A DNA stretch of 64,000 nt, taken from contig JAIEPH010000018.1 in NCBI GenBank assembly GCA_019749805.1, forward strand, positions 1-64,000, given 5' to 3'. Positions 17,733 to 25,518 of this stretch are shown piece after piece. A program made the translations under genes and the position numbers. The DNA comes from Mycobacteriaceae bacterium. GTDB taxonomy: Bacteria > Actinomycetota > Actinomycetes > Mycobacteriales > Mycobacteriaceae. The notes below the pieces were generated by a model that was given only the letters and a program-made list of their open reading frames with translations, was not told where the DNA came from and did not search any database. Position 1 is the first letter of the stretch. Each line of letters starts with the position of its first letter.

Positions 17733-17814
17733 GACGCCGTCGCGCCGTCGGCATGGGACTCTGCAGCGACTTTGTTTTGACATCGGACGAGTGAGCCCAG
17801 CGACCCCTGGCGAT

Positions 17815-17836
17815 TGATAGGCGTTTGCGGCTATCA
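17815..17836. promoter_or_regulatory. candidate operator for the CmtR-like sensor
   Basis: TGATAG, a 10-base spacer and CTATCA form an inverted repeat ending 7 bp before the sensor ATG. The position overlaps the ribosome site and presumed promoter, as is usual for autoregulated ArsR/SmtB operators. Confidence 0.55.
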
Positions 17837-17843
17837 TCGTTGA

Positions 17844-18227
17844 ATGGCGATGACAAAAGGACGGGCTACTTCCCCATCGGCCGCGGATCTGGCGCCGGCG
17901 GCAGCGCTGTTTCGCGGCCTATCGGATCCCACCCGGTTGGCGATCCTGCAGCGCCTCACCGAAGGGGAGGCCCGGGTGGTGGATCTGACCAGGGTGTTGG
18001 GCACTGCGCAGTCGACTGTGTCGGCGCATCTGGCCTGCCTACGCGAGTGCGGCCTGGTCACCGGGCGCCCGGAAGGCCGGCAGATGTTCTACTCCCTGAC
18101 TCGCCCCGAGCTGATGGATCTGCTCGCGTCGGCGGAATCGCTGCTGGCCGCGACCGGCAACCAGGTGGTGCTGTGCTCTATCTACGGAGCCGATGCGACG
18201 AAGAAAGCGACGGTGACCAAGAAATGA
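17844..18227 (+). CDS. ArsR/SmtB-family metal sensor, CmtR-like
   Basis: This 127-residue winged-helix repressor has its recognition helix at about 54-69 (GTAQSTVSAHLACLRECG). The pair C65/C69 in HLACLRECG and C111 near the C-terminus match the spacing of the Cd/Pb-binding cysteines of mycobacterial CmtR (Cys57, Cys61, Cys102). This favours cadmium/lead sensing over zinc or nickel. It overlaps the ATPase start by ATGA (18224-18227) and is preceded by an inverted repeat. Expected action: repress the operon and release DNA on metal binding. A second in-frame ATG at 17850 is possible. Confidence 0.88.
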   Translation: MAMTKGRATSPSAADLAPAAALFRGLSDPTRLAILQRLTEGEARVVDLTRVLGTAQSTVSAHLACLRECGLVTGRPEGRQMFYSLTRPELMDLLASAESLLAATGNQVVLCSIYGADATKKATVTKK

Positions 18228-20182
18228 GTAACACCTGCGGTTGCGGCGGAGACGAGGCCGACGTCAGCGAGCAGTCCGAGGAGCAGGCCGAATCCCTGTG
18301 GCAGGTTCGGGAACTGCAGTTCGCGGCCGTCGCGGGCGTGTTCCTGCTGGCCGAGTTGATCGCCGGCGGGGCAGGTGCGCCGCCGACGGTCGTGCTCACG
18401 TTGGAAGCGCTCGCCTTGGTTGTCGGCGCCTATACCTTTGTGCCGTCCACGCTCAAGCGTCTGGCCAAAGGCAGAATCGGGGTGGGCACGTTGATGACCA
18501 TCGCCGCTGTGGGCGCGGTGCTCCTCGGCGAAGTCGGCGAAGCCGCGATGCTGGCGTTCCTGTTCTCGATCAGCGAGGGTTTGGAAGAGTATTCGCTGGC
18601 CCGCACCCGTCGCGGACTGCGCGCCCTGCTGTCGCTGGTGCCTGACCAGGCCACCGTTCTGCGAGACGACACCGAGATGGTCGTGTCCTCAAGTGAATTG
18701 CGTGTCGGCGACCGAATGCTAGTCAAGCCCGGCGAGCGGATCGCCACCGACGGCATCATCCGGAACGGCCGCACCGCGCTGGATGTCTCGGCCATCACTG
18801 GTGAGTCGGTGCCCGTGGAAGCCGAACCGGGCCACGAGGTGTTCGCCGGCTCGATCAACGGCACCGGCGTGCTGGAGGTCGAGGTCACCACCACCTCCGA
18901 GGACAACTCGCTGGCCCGCATCGTGAAGATTGTGGAGGCCGAACAGTCTCGCAAGGGCGCCTCTCAGCGATTGGCCGACCGCATCGCCAAACCGCTGGTG
19001 CCCGGGGTGATGATCGCCGCGGCCCTGATTGCAGTGATCGGCAGCCTGCTCGGCGATCCGGCCGTGTGGATCGAACGTGCTCTGGTGGTACTGGTCGCGG
19101 CCTCGCCGTGCGCGTTGGCGATCTCGGTGCCCGTGACCGTGGTCGCCGCGATCGGTGCGGCCAGCAAGCTCGGTGCGCTGGTCAAGGGTGGGGCCGCGCT
19201 GGAGGCGCTCGGCGCGGTGCGCGGCGTCGCCCTGGACAAGACCGGCACCCTGACCGCCAATCGGCCCGCTGTCATCGAGGTGGCCACCACCCACGGCGCC
19301 ACTCGCGAGCAGGTGCTCGATCTGGCCGCAGCGCTGGAAGCGCGCAGTGAACACCCGCTGGCCGCGGCGATCCTGGCCGCCGTCAACGAGGTCACCCCGG
19401 CTACTGACGTGCAGGCGGTGACCGGCGCCGGGCTCACCGGCCGCCGCGACGGCAACACGATTCGCCTGGGCCGCCCCGGGTGGCTCGATGCGGGCGCGTT
19501 GGCGGATGCCGTGGTACGGATGCAGCAGGCCGGCGCCACCGCCGTGCTCGTCGAAGACAACGGCCAAACAGTCGGCGCGATCGCCGTGCGCGACGAACTC
19601 CGTCCCGAGGCGGCCGAGGTCGTCGCCCAGCTGCGCCGCGACGGCTACCACATCGCGATGCTCACCGGCGACAATCACACCACCGCCGCCGCGCTCGCCA
19701 AAGATGTCGGTATCGACGATGTGCACGCCGAGCTACGTCCCGAGGACAAGGCGCGGCTCATCGAAGAGCTGCGTGCCCAGCGCAACACAGCCATGGTCGG
19801 CGACGGGATCAACGACGCCCCCGCCCTGGCCACCGCCGACCTCGGTATCGCGATGGGGGCGATGGGCACCGACGTAGCCATCGAGACCGCCGACGTGGCA
19901 TTGATGGGTGAAGACCTGCGCCACCTGCCGCAGGCATTCAGCCACGCCCGCCGCGCCCGACGGATCATGCTGCAAAACGTCGGCCTGTCACTTGCGCTGA
20001 TCATCGTGTTGATACCGCTGGCGCTGCTCGGTGTGCTCGGTCTGGCCGCCGTCGTGCTGGTCCACGAGCTGGCCGAGGTCGTCGTCATCGCCAACGGTGT
20101 GCGCGCCGGCCGCGCCAAGCCCCTGCCCCTTGCACCGGCCGACCAACCAGCAACAGCCCACACAGCAGCGGCGCCTTCATGA
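18224..20182 (+). CDS. heavy-metal P1B-type ATPase, CtpG/CadA-like
   Basis: The 652-residue efflux pump couples ATP hydrolysis to export of soft/divalent metal, probably Cd, Zn or Pb. The N-terminus has a short CGCGGD metal-binding segment but no full HMA domain. Paired membrane helices follow at about 25-110, the actuator loop TGES, and a helix with the ion motif SPC (about 292). The phosphorylated Asp is D338 in DKTGTLT, followed by the ATP-binding site (SEHPLA), the hinge MVGDGINDAPALA and two C-terminal helices. The start is set by overlap with the CmtR-like gene. The DNA frame remains open upstream, but that part is the sensor gene in another frame. Confidence 0.92.
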   Translation: MSNTCGCGGDEADVSEQSEEQAESLWQVRELQFAAVAGVFLLAELIAGGAGAPPTVVLTLEALALVVGAYTFVPSTLKRLAKGRIGVGTLMTIAAVGAVLLGEVGEAAMLAFLFSISEGLEEYSLARTRRGLRALLSLVPDQATVLRDDTEMVVSSSELRVGDRMLVKPGERIATDGIIRNGRTALDVSAITGESVPVEAEPGHEVFAGSINGTGVLEVEVTTTSEDNSLARIVKIVEAEQSRKGASQRLADRIAKPLVPGVMIAAALIAVIGSLLGDPAVWIERALVVLVAASPCALAISVPVTVVAAIGAASKLGALVKGGAALEALGAVRGVALDKTGTLTANRPAVIEVATTHGATREQVLDLAAALEARSEHPLAAAILAAVNEVTPATDVQAVTGAGLTGRRDGNTIRLGRPGWLDAGALADAVVRMQQAGATAVLVEDNGQTVGAIAVRDELRPEAAEVVAQLRRDGYHIAMLTGDNHTTAAALAKDVGIDDVHAELRPEDKARLIEELRAQRNTAMVGDGINDAPALATADLGIAMGAMGTDVAIETADVALMGEDLRHLPQAFSHARRARRIMLQNVGLSLALIIVLIPLALLGVLGLAAVVLVHELAEVVVIANGVRAGRAKPLPLAPADQPATAHTAAAPS

Positions 20183-20438
20183 TCGGCGGGAGTTGTCCGA
20201 CAATCTCCATCAGCGCACACGCCCCGTGGCAGGGAAAGCGAACCGGGCTGAGGCCGCATGCCAACCCACACACCACCACACCGCGCACACAGGGCCGGTC
20301 AAGGGCATATCCGCGGGCGGTCGGGTCGCCGGAGCGGCACGGATCGCCACGCCGTGTTGGATCCGCCCCGAAAACCGCCCTTGCTATACCCGCAGGGGTA
20401 TTGGAGAATAGGGTTCACGCTGAGAGGTAGCAGGAAAA
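20183..20438. other. intergenic region ahead of the copper module
   Basis: No gene is convincing here. It contains the palindrome at 20386-20401 and the presumed promoter of the downstream methionine-rich genes. Confidence 0.5.
20386..20401. promoter_or_regulatory. RicR/CsoR-type copper operator
   Basis: ATACCCGCAGGGGTAT is an ATACCC arm, a 4-base spacer and GGGTAT. This is the shape of the TACCC/GGGTA palindromes bound by RicR/CsoR repressors in mycobacterial copper promoters. It lies 37 bp before the small frame at 20439 and about 205 bp before the first membrane gene. No RicR/CsoR gene is in the element, so a host repressor would be needed. Confidence 0.65.
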
Positions 20439-20611
20439 TGATCCTCGAGCCAATGCCGCCGAACTACGGAGACAGGCACTTTCTGGTTTCGGCACGGCTT
20501 GCGGGCATGTTGAGGCACATCGGCCCTACCGCCCGAGCGCCCTGCCAGTCCATCGTGGTGTCAGGTGAGACATTTCCCGGCCAGTCAGATGAAAGGGGTT
20601 CACCACCATGA
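20439..20611 (+). CDS. possible 57-residue leader peptide of the copper module
   Basis: The frame starts MILEPMPPNYGDRHF, has a GCAGGA site and ends overlapping the ATG of the next gene (ATGA at 20608-20611). The overlap suggests coupling. It contains a single Cys and three Met (start included) and no recognisable domain, so it is not a typical metallothionein. Confidence 0.35.
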
Positions 20612-20889
20612 TGTACGGCACAGACGACTGCATGTGGGGCGGTTGGGGATGGGGCGGCTGGATCCTCATGGGCGTGGTGATGGTGCTGTTGTCGGCCGCC
20701 CTGATCACCGCGGTCGTGCTGGCCGTTCGGCATCTCGCCGGTAGCGATGCACAGCGCAACCGCACGGATTCAGGGACCTGGTCGCGGCCGGAAAATGCTC
20801 TAGCCCAACGGTTTGCGCGCGGCGACATCGATGAGGATGAGTATCTGCGGCGGATGACGCTGCTGCGCGAACACCAGGAACCGCGATGA
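20608..20889 (+). CDS. SHOCT-domain membrane protein
   Basis: The protein has 93 residues. The short N-terminus is rich in Met, Cys, Trp and Gly (CMWGGWGWGGW). One transmembrane helix follows at about 17-43, then a soluble tail with a SHOCT-like motif (ALAQRFARGDIDEDEYLRRM). Such proteins are frequent beside copper or other stress genes in actinobacteria. A strong AGGGG site precedes two adjacent ATGs. It probably opens the Met-rich operon. Role in the membrane inferred, not known. Confidence 0.75.
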   Translation: MMYGTDDCMWGGWGWGGWILMGVVMVLLSAALITAVVLAVRHLAGSDAQRNRTDSGTWSRPENALAQRFARGDIDEDEYLRRMTLLREHQEPR

Positions 20890-20979
20890 CTCACGTGCCG
20901 ACAGCTCAGCGTCGGCCGATAGCGCGGTGCCAGTCGACCGAGGACCTCAAAAATGGATGCAGCGAAGGAGATTGAAAGA

Positions 20980-21336
20980 ATGACCGATACACCTGAATCA
21001 ACGAGCGAACGAATCGCCGCGGCCGGACAGCGCAGAGGGGTGAACCACGCCTTGGCGTGGAGTGGTATTGCCGCCGCTGCGGTGTTCATCGTTGCGGTGG
21101 TGTTCTTTTCCGGGTTCTTCATCGGCAGGGCCACCGACGGTTTCGGCGGCAATCGGGGGCACTGTCAAGGAACGCCCGGCATGATGGGACCCGGCATGAT
21201 GGGACCCGGCATGATGGGACCCGGCATGATGGGACCGCAGGGCTCGTGGCCACCGGGGAACATGGGGCCCTCTGGCCCCTTGGGGCCCGGCCAGTCGCAG
21301 CCGCCGACAACCACTCCAACCACACCTCGGCCGTAG
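20980..21336 (+). CDS. methionine-rich single-pass membrane protein, putative copper binder
   Basis: The protein has 118 residues. The start at 20980 follows AAGGAG at ideal spacing; 20953 is an alternative. One membrane helix (about 30-52, IAAAAVFIVAVVFFSGFFIG) leads to an external domain with His/Cys (GHCQGT), then four perfect GMMGP repeats and a Pro-rich tail. Clustered Met-Met pairs in an extracytoplasmic domain fit binding of Cu(I). It follows the SHOCT gene and precedes another Met-rich protein. Copper specificity is inferred from composition and the nearby palindrome. Confidence 0.72.
   Translation: MTDTPESTSERIAAAGQRRGVNHALAWSGIAAAAVFIVAVVFFSGFFIGRATDGFGGNRGHCQGTPGMMGPGMMGPGMMGPGMMGPQGSWPPGNMGPSGPLGPGQSQPPTTTPTTPRP
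21179..21238 (+). repeat. four tandem 15-bp repeats encoding GMMGP
   Basis: GGCATGATGGGACCC is repeated four times head to tail, the last copy diverging only at its final base. The array can expand or contract by slippage, changing the number of methionine pairs. Confidence 0.9.
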
Positions 21337-21509
21337 CGCACAAGCACAGGTTCACGCTGCGACGGCAGCAATTTCACGTTGTCTCGTCGAGTCGGCCATC
21401 GTCGGCCACGAAGCCGCCATAGCCCCAAGACGGACGCAACTCGCACCGCGCGTTCGCCCACAACGCGATTGTCACGGCACACGTCGAGCACGCGAAGGGA
21501 TCATCGGAA

Positions 21510-22106
21510 ATGACCGGAATGAGCAGGCGAGCGGCGCTGAGAATGCTCGCCACCGGTGGGGCCCTCTTCGGCCTGGGGTATGTCTTGCGCAACATTATCG
21601 ACATACCAATCAGCCGTGCCCAACCCGGGATGGGTGGCGCGACCGGCATGGACATGCGCGCCTACATGAACATGTTCATGCGGCATCAGGAGCTTCGACG
21701 CAGCGTGGAAGAGATTCCCGGAGGCGTGCGCACCACCACCGAATCCGACTCCGCCGACCTCGTCACCGAACTGCAGGCCCACGTCTCATCGATGTACACC
21801 CACCTCGATCAGGGCAGTGAAGTCACCTGCATGAGCTCAAGCCTGCCCACCCTGTTCCGCCGCGCTGCCGATTATCAACGTCAGATCACGCTCACACCCA
21901 GCGGCGTGGTGGTGGTCGAAACCTCCAGCGACCCAGAACTGACCAACGCCATTCGCGAACACGCCCGCGAAGTCACCGGATTCGTCGTCGAAGGGATGCC
22001 GGCGATGATGAGCGGAATGATGGGCGGCGGGATGATGGGACCTGGCATGGGTCACGGAATGATGGGTCCCGGTATGGGTCACGGAGTGATGGGGCCAAGC
22101 CGCTGA
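21510..22106 (+). CDS. exported methionine-rich protein, putative copper resistance factor
   Basis: The protein has 198 residues. The N-terminus MTGMSRRAALRMLATGG has a twin-arginine pair followed by a hydrophobic stretch, suggesting Tat export. The region after it is Met-rich (MDMRAYMNMFMRHQE). A folded middle domain follows (about 55-165), then a C-terminal tail of MMG/MGHGMMGPG repeats adding Met and His ligands. It ends 66 bp before the transposon boundary and is the last cargo gene. It is not a recognised family; composition and the operator-led neighbourhood suggest extracytoplasmic copper sequestration. Confidence 0.7.
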   Translation: MTGMSRRAALRMLATGGALFGLGYVLRNIIDIPISRAQPGMGGATGMDMRAYMNMFMRHQELRRSVEEIPGGVRTTTESDSADLVTELQAHVSSMYTHLDQGSEVTCMSSSLPTLFRRAADYQRQITLTPSGVVVVETSSDPELTNAIREHAREVTGFVVEGMPAMMSGMMGGGMMGPGMGHGMMGPGMGHGVMGPSR

Positions 22107-22159
22107 CGGAAGCAAACCACCCGCCAGATGGACTGCGGCTCCCCTTAACAACCTTTGAC

Positions 22160-22171
22160 AAGTCCAGTGAA
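22160..22171 (+). repeat. right terminal inverted motif of the transposon
   Basis: AAGTCCAGTGAA is the counterpart of the motif at 12919-12930 in inverted orientation. It is one base inside the ligase junction. Confidence 0.6.
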
Positions 22172-22172
22172 G

Positions 22173-22277
22173 CTGGCCGTCATGTTTGATCTCTACCGCC
22201 CATCCGTCATCGGTGGGTGGTGGGCCCAGCGTGGCCAACATCGGCACCGGCGCTTGCCGGCATACCTTGGCCGTCAC
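22173..22277 (-). pseudogene. 5' part of the DNA ligase gene split by the transposon
   Basis: The piece encodes 35 residues. A GTG start at 22277 is followed by VTAKVCRQAPVPMLATLGPP and then the adenylation motif EIKHDGQ, in which the nucleotidyl Lys is retained. The frame is cut immediately after the Gln codon. It continues at 12913 with RAMVVIDDG, restoring a typical KxDGxR motif. It lies 39 bp downstream of the gene at 22316-22624, so the ligase was the last gene of that operon. Confidence 0.88.
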
Positions 22278-22315
22278 CGCGCCGATCGCCACTGAGTCGA
22301 GCGTAGCCACATCAC

Positions 22316-22624
22316 CTATCCAACTTCGGTGCTCAGAGCTTCCGGCGGTAGCCACAGCTGCATGGTGAGCCGAGATCGCCCGTTCGCGCTGCCCGCAGGC
22401 ATCTGCAAACAAGCCGCCCAGCCCCCATCGGATCGCCTCAACCAGGCGATTTGGCGCGCTTTCATCGCCGGCTCCAACAGCAGGCCACCAGATTTCACAA
22501 ACAGCGGCAGCTCGTCTCTACGGATCCCTGTGGGCGGAAACAGGTGCGCGATGTCCACGCAGACCTCACGGTCAACGCGAAACAGCGTCGGATACTCCCG
22601 CGAATCGTGCCAGCTCTCGAACAT
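22316..22624 (-). CDS. hypothetical protein upstream of the ligase
   Basis: The protein has 102 residues. The start MFESWHDSREYPTLFRV is chosen over the longer frame because the extra 29 residues are Arg/Pro-rich shadow-like sequence. The compact alpha/beta protein contains WLRRSDGGWAACLQM. It is the first small gene after 22692 and directly precedes the ligase remnant, suggesting an operon with a nucleic-acid-related role. Not recognised. Confidence 0.55.
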   Translation of the reverse strand: MFESWHDSREYPTLFRVDREVCVDIAHLFPPTGIRRDELPLFVKSGGLLLEPAMKARQIAWLRRSDGGWAACLQMPAGSANGRSRLTMQLWLPPEALSTEVG

Positions 22625-22691
22625 ATGAGCGATTATCCCACGCGGCCGGGCTGCGTCGACCCCCGCGACGAAGGTTCGCGCCCGGGGCGGA

Positions 22692-23588
22692 TCACTTGCC
22701 CGGCAGGGCAATCTTCTGGCTGCGCTGACGGCGGATCCGATCGCCTGTGCGGTTGCCCCAGTCGACCTTCAGCGCCGTCATAAGGCTTTGCCATTGGGGC
22801 ATCCAGAGCACTTCACGTGCGTGCCGCTCGTCCATCGTCTTGTACGAAGGGGCCTTCTGCGCCCATGCCCAGGCCAAGCCGCTGGCGATTTCGTCAAGAA
22901 TCCAGTACAGCAGCTCGTCAGGGTCGCTCGTCGTGCGCCACACCCACCGCTGCTGAGGGCGGTTGTAGGTGTAGTACCGCAAGGCGTCAGACCGCACGTC
23001 ATACAGGCGCCGACTGTGGCCCCGCCGGGACTCAACCGGCTCGGGCACCGCGTCAAGGTCGGGATACAGGCCGGTCAGGGTCGCCAACACCGCCACAAGC
23101 TGCTGGAGCTGCACGCTGAACTCGTCAACGTCCAACGGCTCCAGCTGCTCGGTCTGCGGCTGTGGTTCCTCGGCAGGTGCGGTGAAATCCTGGTCGGCGT
23201 CGTCGATCTCAACGATCCCGACGCGGTCGACTTTCGCAGCGCCCAGCACCGGATCTTGCCCAAGTGTGAGGTCAACGACGTAGGCCAGGTCCACGGGGAG
23301 GCCGCGCATCCCCGCATGGAGCCGGCCTTCACCACGGGCCTGGATGACGATGATCTGAATCCACACGAACGCACCGGCGTCGTCGTGGCCGAGAAACTCC
23401 GGCTGGCAGCGGCTGGTGTCGAAGTCCGCGTTGACCCGGTACTTCAGCGGCTCGGCAAGCCGCGCGCACCAGAACTCGCCGCGTCCATGTCGATCGGTCA
23501 GACAACGCAGCGTCGACGCGGTGCGCGGCAGCTGCGCGCGCAAGTCATCCGGCCCATCTTGGACGTTGCGGATCACAAACGTCGACAC
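22692..23588 (-). CDS. protein sharing an N-terminal domain with the gene at 6760-7818
   Basis: The protein has 298 residues. The GTG start is preceded by AGGGAGGA. Residues 1-125 match the N-terminal module of the protein at 6760 (STLRCLTD, EFWCARL, HAGMRGLPVDLAYVVDLTLG). The C-terminal halves are unrelated. Here it is a soluble domain with VWRTTSDPDELLYWILDEIA and KVDWGNRTGDRIRRQRSQK, whereas the other has a membrane helix and Pro-rich tail. This looks like domain swapping around a common module. Function unknown; it starts the operon that ended in the ligase. Confidence 0.65.
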   Translation of the reverse strand: MSTFVIRNVQDGPDDLRAQLPRTASTLRCLTDRHGRGEFWCARLAEPLKYRVNADFDTSRCQPEFLGHDDAGAFVWIQIIVIQARGEGRLHAGMRGLPVDLAYVVDLTLGQDPVLGAAKVDRVGIVEIDDADQDFTAPAEEPQPQTEQLEPLDVDEFSVQLQQLVAVLATLTGLYPDLDAVPEPVESRRGHSRRLYDVRSDALRYYTYNRPQQRWVWRTTSDPDELLYWILDEIASGLAWAWAQKAPSYKTMDERHAREVLWMPQWQSLMTALKVDWGNRTGDRIRRQRSQKIALPGK

Positions 23589-23632
23589 GATCGTTCCTCC
23601 CTTCGTCGACCCAACACAGCGCTAGCCGGCAC

Positions 23633-23881
23633 CTACACGAGATCCTCCACGAGCAGCGCAGGAGTGGCGCCCAGCGCCACCGCGAGCCGAACCAGAACCC
23701 CGATAGTGACCCCCTTGCGGCCGTTTTCGACCTGGTTGAGAAAGGTGCGGTGAATGCCCGCCCGCTCGGCGAGCACCGCCTGGGTCAATCCGGCCTCCTC
23801 CCGGCGCCGCTTGATGTTCGCCCCGAGACGCTTCTGAACGGCGTCCTCATCGATGGCCACGTCGGTGCTGGTCCTCCGCAT
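23633..23881 (-). CDS. Xre-family transcriptional regulator
   Basis: This 82-residue protein is essentially one helix-turn-helix domain: LGANIKRRREEAGLTQAVLA, ERAGIHRTFLNQVENGRKG, then LVRLAVALGATPALLVE. The longer open frame upstream is rejected because it adds 123 residues of non-coding-looking sequence. It lies 44 bp upstream of, and in the same direction as, the gene at 22692, so it may control that operon. A small repressor of its own promoter is typical. Confidence 0.8.
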   Translation of the reverse strand: MRRTSTDVAIDEDAVQKRLGANIKRRREEAGLTQAVLAERAGIHRTFLNQVENGRKGVTIGVLVRLAVALGATPALLVEDLV

Positions 23882-24577
23882 CAGGCCCGACTCCGGGCTG
23901 TGTGGCCTATAGTCTACGCGCAGCGGGGTGTCGCGCAGCTCAGAACAGACTGTCACCGGTCGCCTCCTGCCAGTACTTTTCGAATTTTGTTGGCGCTGCT
24001 TCGATTCCGGTCCCGCAGGTGCGGACACGAATAGATGGTCAACTTTGTCGCTGCTGCGTTCGCGCAATATGTCGGATCTCGAAGTTCGTGGCGAAATCTC
24101 ACGTCGAATGGCGAACGTTGGCGAATCCGCCACGAACGTGAGACGAGTCGACGGAGCGGGCGGGACGCGACGTCCGTCGGCCACCAGGGCCATCGCTGGT
24201 TGGCGACTTCGAGCCGATTGCACTGTCCACCAAACTGTTTCAGCATTCATGGATACTCATCATTATCCGGTATACGGGTTCTGATGGCTCACTCACCTGC
24301 TTCGTTGTCGGCGCCAGTGACGTCGTCACACGCTGGGCGCTGAGCGCTTCTCCTTATACCGGGTCATTAAGTCTCGGTGACGACAAAGTGTCTATCCCGC
24401 ACCGGTATACGCATCTTCGTGATCTTCGTGCCTAACTCCCTATACATCATTTGGCGCTCGTTCGGCAGGCCGATCGCGTATCGCCTCACACCGAATAGGG
24501 GTGGGAATCTTGGTAATAAGCGGCACGCCCAACGGTGTTGCACTGCTGTCCAGCCTGAGCCCGATAAACATGGATAG
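23882..24577. other. about 700 bp without a convincing gene; CCGGTATA motifs
   Basis: No frame here has a domain or ribosome site. CCGGTATACG occurs at 24267-24276 and again at 24402-24411, with a CCGGTATA copy in reverse orientation near 24355. They may be binding sites for the Xre regulator downstream, but spacing is irregular. Otherwise nothing is seen. Confidence 0.35.
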
Positions 24578-25096
24578 CTAATGGGTGCGGTTCTCGATTT
24601 CTTCGGTGGTAATCACCTCGATATCGACCTCTGATCCAGCCGGTCCGACCAGCACGACCAGATTGTGTCCGGCATCTCGGGCGCTGGGCACTATTAGCCC
24701 ACCGCGGCCTAGCCAGGCGGCTGCGCCTCCGACTCGTTGGCATGCTCGCATGTCATCGGATCCGATGTCGGCAAGTGTGAGGTCGACGGCATCCAGCGCG
24801 TCTGGCTCGGTGAGGTCGACAAGTTGGTCGACGGTGAGCTCAACCTCGTAGAGCACCCGTCGGGCATAGGTGCGACGGGGTTGTACGTCGATCGCGTGTT
24901 GCCCTTCTGCGAGCGCAGTCGGACGGGTAAGGGCGGTGTAGATGGCGCCTACGCCCGGTGGGTTCCACCGTGCACCTGATGTGTTGACGCGGTCGGGCGG
25001 GTAGTCGTTGAACATATGACGCCAGGCCCGACCATGCCACGTCGTGCTCGGTAGCGCTTCCAGGGCATCGAGCAGGCTGGGGTCGTAGGTCGCCAT
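24578..25096 (-). CDS. RES-domain toxin
   Basis: This 172-residue protein fits the RES toxin family, which degrades NAD+ and halts growth. The diagnostic order is seen: Arg/Trp of SGARWNPPG, Tyr of GAIYTAL, Glu of ALAEGQ, and a C-terminal ValVal/VG strand region. It starts 4 bp after the stop of the Xre/ParS antitoxin, the standard antitoxin-first order. Length is normal for the family and no damage is visible. Confidence 0.85.
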   Translation of the reverse strand: MATYDPSLLDALEALPSTTWHGRAWRHMFNDYPPDRVNTSGARWNPPGVGAIYTALTRPTALAEGQHAIDVQPRRTYARRVLYEVELTVDQLVDLTEPDALDAVDLTLADIGSDDMRACQRVGGAAAWLGRGGLIVPSARDAGHNLVVLVGPAGSEVDIEVITTEEIENRTH

Positions 25097-25099
25097 CTT

Positions 25100-25438
25100 C
25101 TAAACGAACGCGCCGTCCCGCAGTTGATCAATGAGCGCTAGCACGTCTTGCGCTGCACCGCTCTGGATGCGGTCCGCGGGCGTCTGCCCCGACAGGAGGC
25201 GGTGTGGGCTGAATAGCCATAGTCGGGCTTCATCCGGCGGGTAGAACTCGTGTAGTTGGCTTGCGAGCCATTCCAGGGTTAACAGTTGCTGCAGCTTCGT
25301 GGGCTGCGGATCGACGTGACCTTGCTGCCATCTCGAGATGGTCTGGGGTGTGGTGTCGAGCAGTTGCGCGATCTCTCGGCTCCGCACGCCAGCGTGCTTC
25401 TTGATTGCGTCAATGCGGGCGGCGACGGCTCCTGGCAT
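25100..25438 (-). CDS. Xre/ParS-type antitoxin
   Basis: The protein has 112 residues. The N-terminal helix-turn-helix (SREIAQLLDTTPQTISRWQQG, about 20-40) is followed by the C-terminal toxin-binding domain with LLSGQTPADRIQSG and AQDVLALIDQLRDGAF, the hallmark of ParS/DUF2384 antitoxins. It neutralises the adjacent RES toxin and represses the promoter. The pair would stabilise the plasmid by post-segregational killing. Confidence 0.88.
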   Translation of the reverse strand: MPGAVAARIDAIKKHAGVRSREIAQLLDTTPQTISRWQQGHVDPQPTKLQQLLTLEWLASQLHEFYPPDEARLWLFSPHRLLSGQTPADRIQSGAAQDVLALIDQLRDGAFV

Positions 25439-25518
25439 GTCAGTGGCACTTCCGTTTGTGGTGGGCGCTTCGGTCGGCGTGATGGCGGTTCATGTCAGCA
25501 TTCTGGCGCGCTGCGTCG

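Larger units (their letters stand above)
12914..22172. mobile_element. 9.26-kb metal-resistance transposon inserted in a DNA ligase gene
   Basis: Both halves of the interrupted ligase are present and abut the element exactly. The empty site would read CATCGCGCG/CTGGCCGTC. Near each end is a matching inverted motif (TTGACTGAACTT at 12919-12930; AAGTCCAGTGAA at 22160-22171). No target duplication is visible, as expected for tyrosine-recombinase transposons of the Tn554 type. Contents in order: two tyrosine recombinases, LigC-like ligase, CmtR-like sensor, heavy-metal ATPase, copper-type palindrome and three or four Met-rich/membrane genes. Boundaries could shift by one base because of a shared G. 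Confidence 0.85.

Noticed and set aside
17825..18223. N-terminal extension of the metal ATPase frame
   Set aside because: The extension is the CmtR-like gene read in another frame; the ATPase start is fixed by the ATGA overlap at 18224.
21179..21238. tandem repeats considered as a CRISPR array
   Set aside because: The 15-bp units are contiguous with no spacers and encode GMMGP in frame. No CRISPR array or cas gene was seen in the window.
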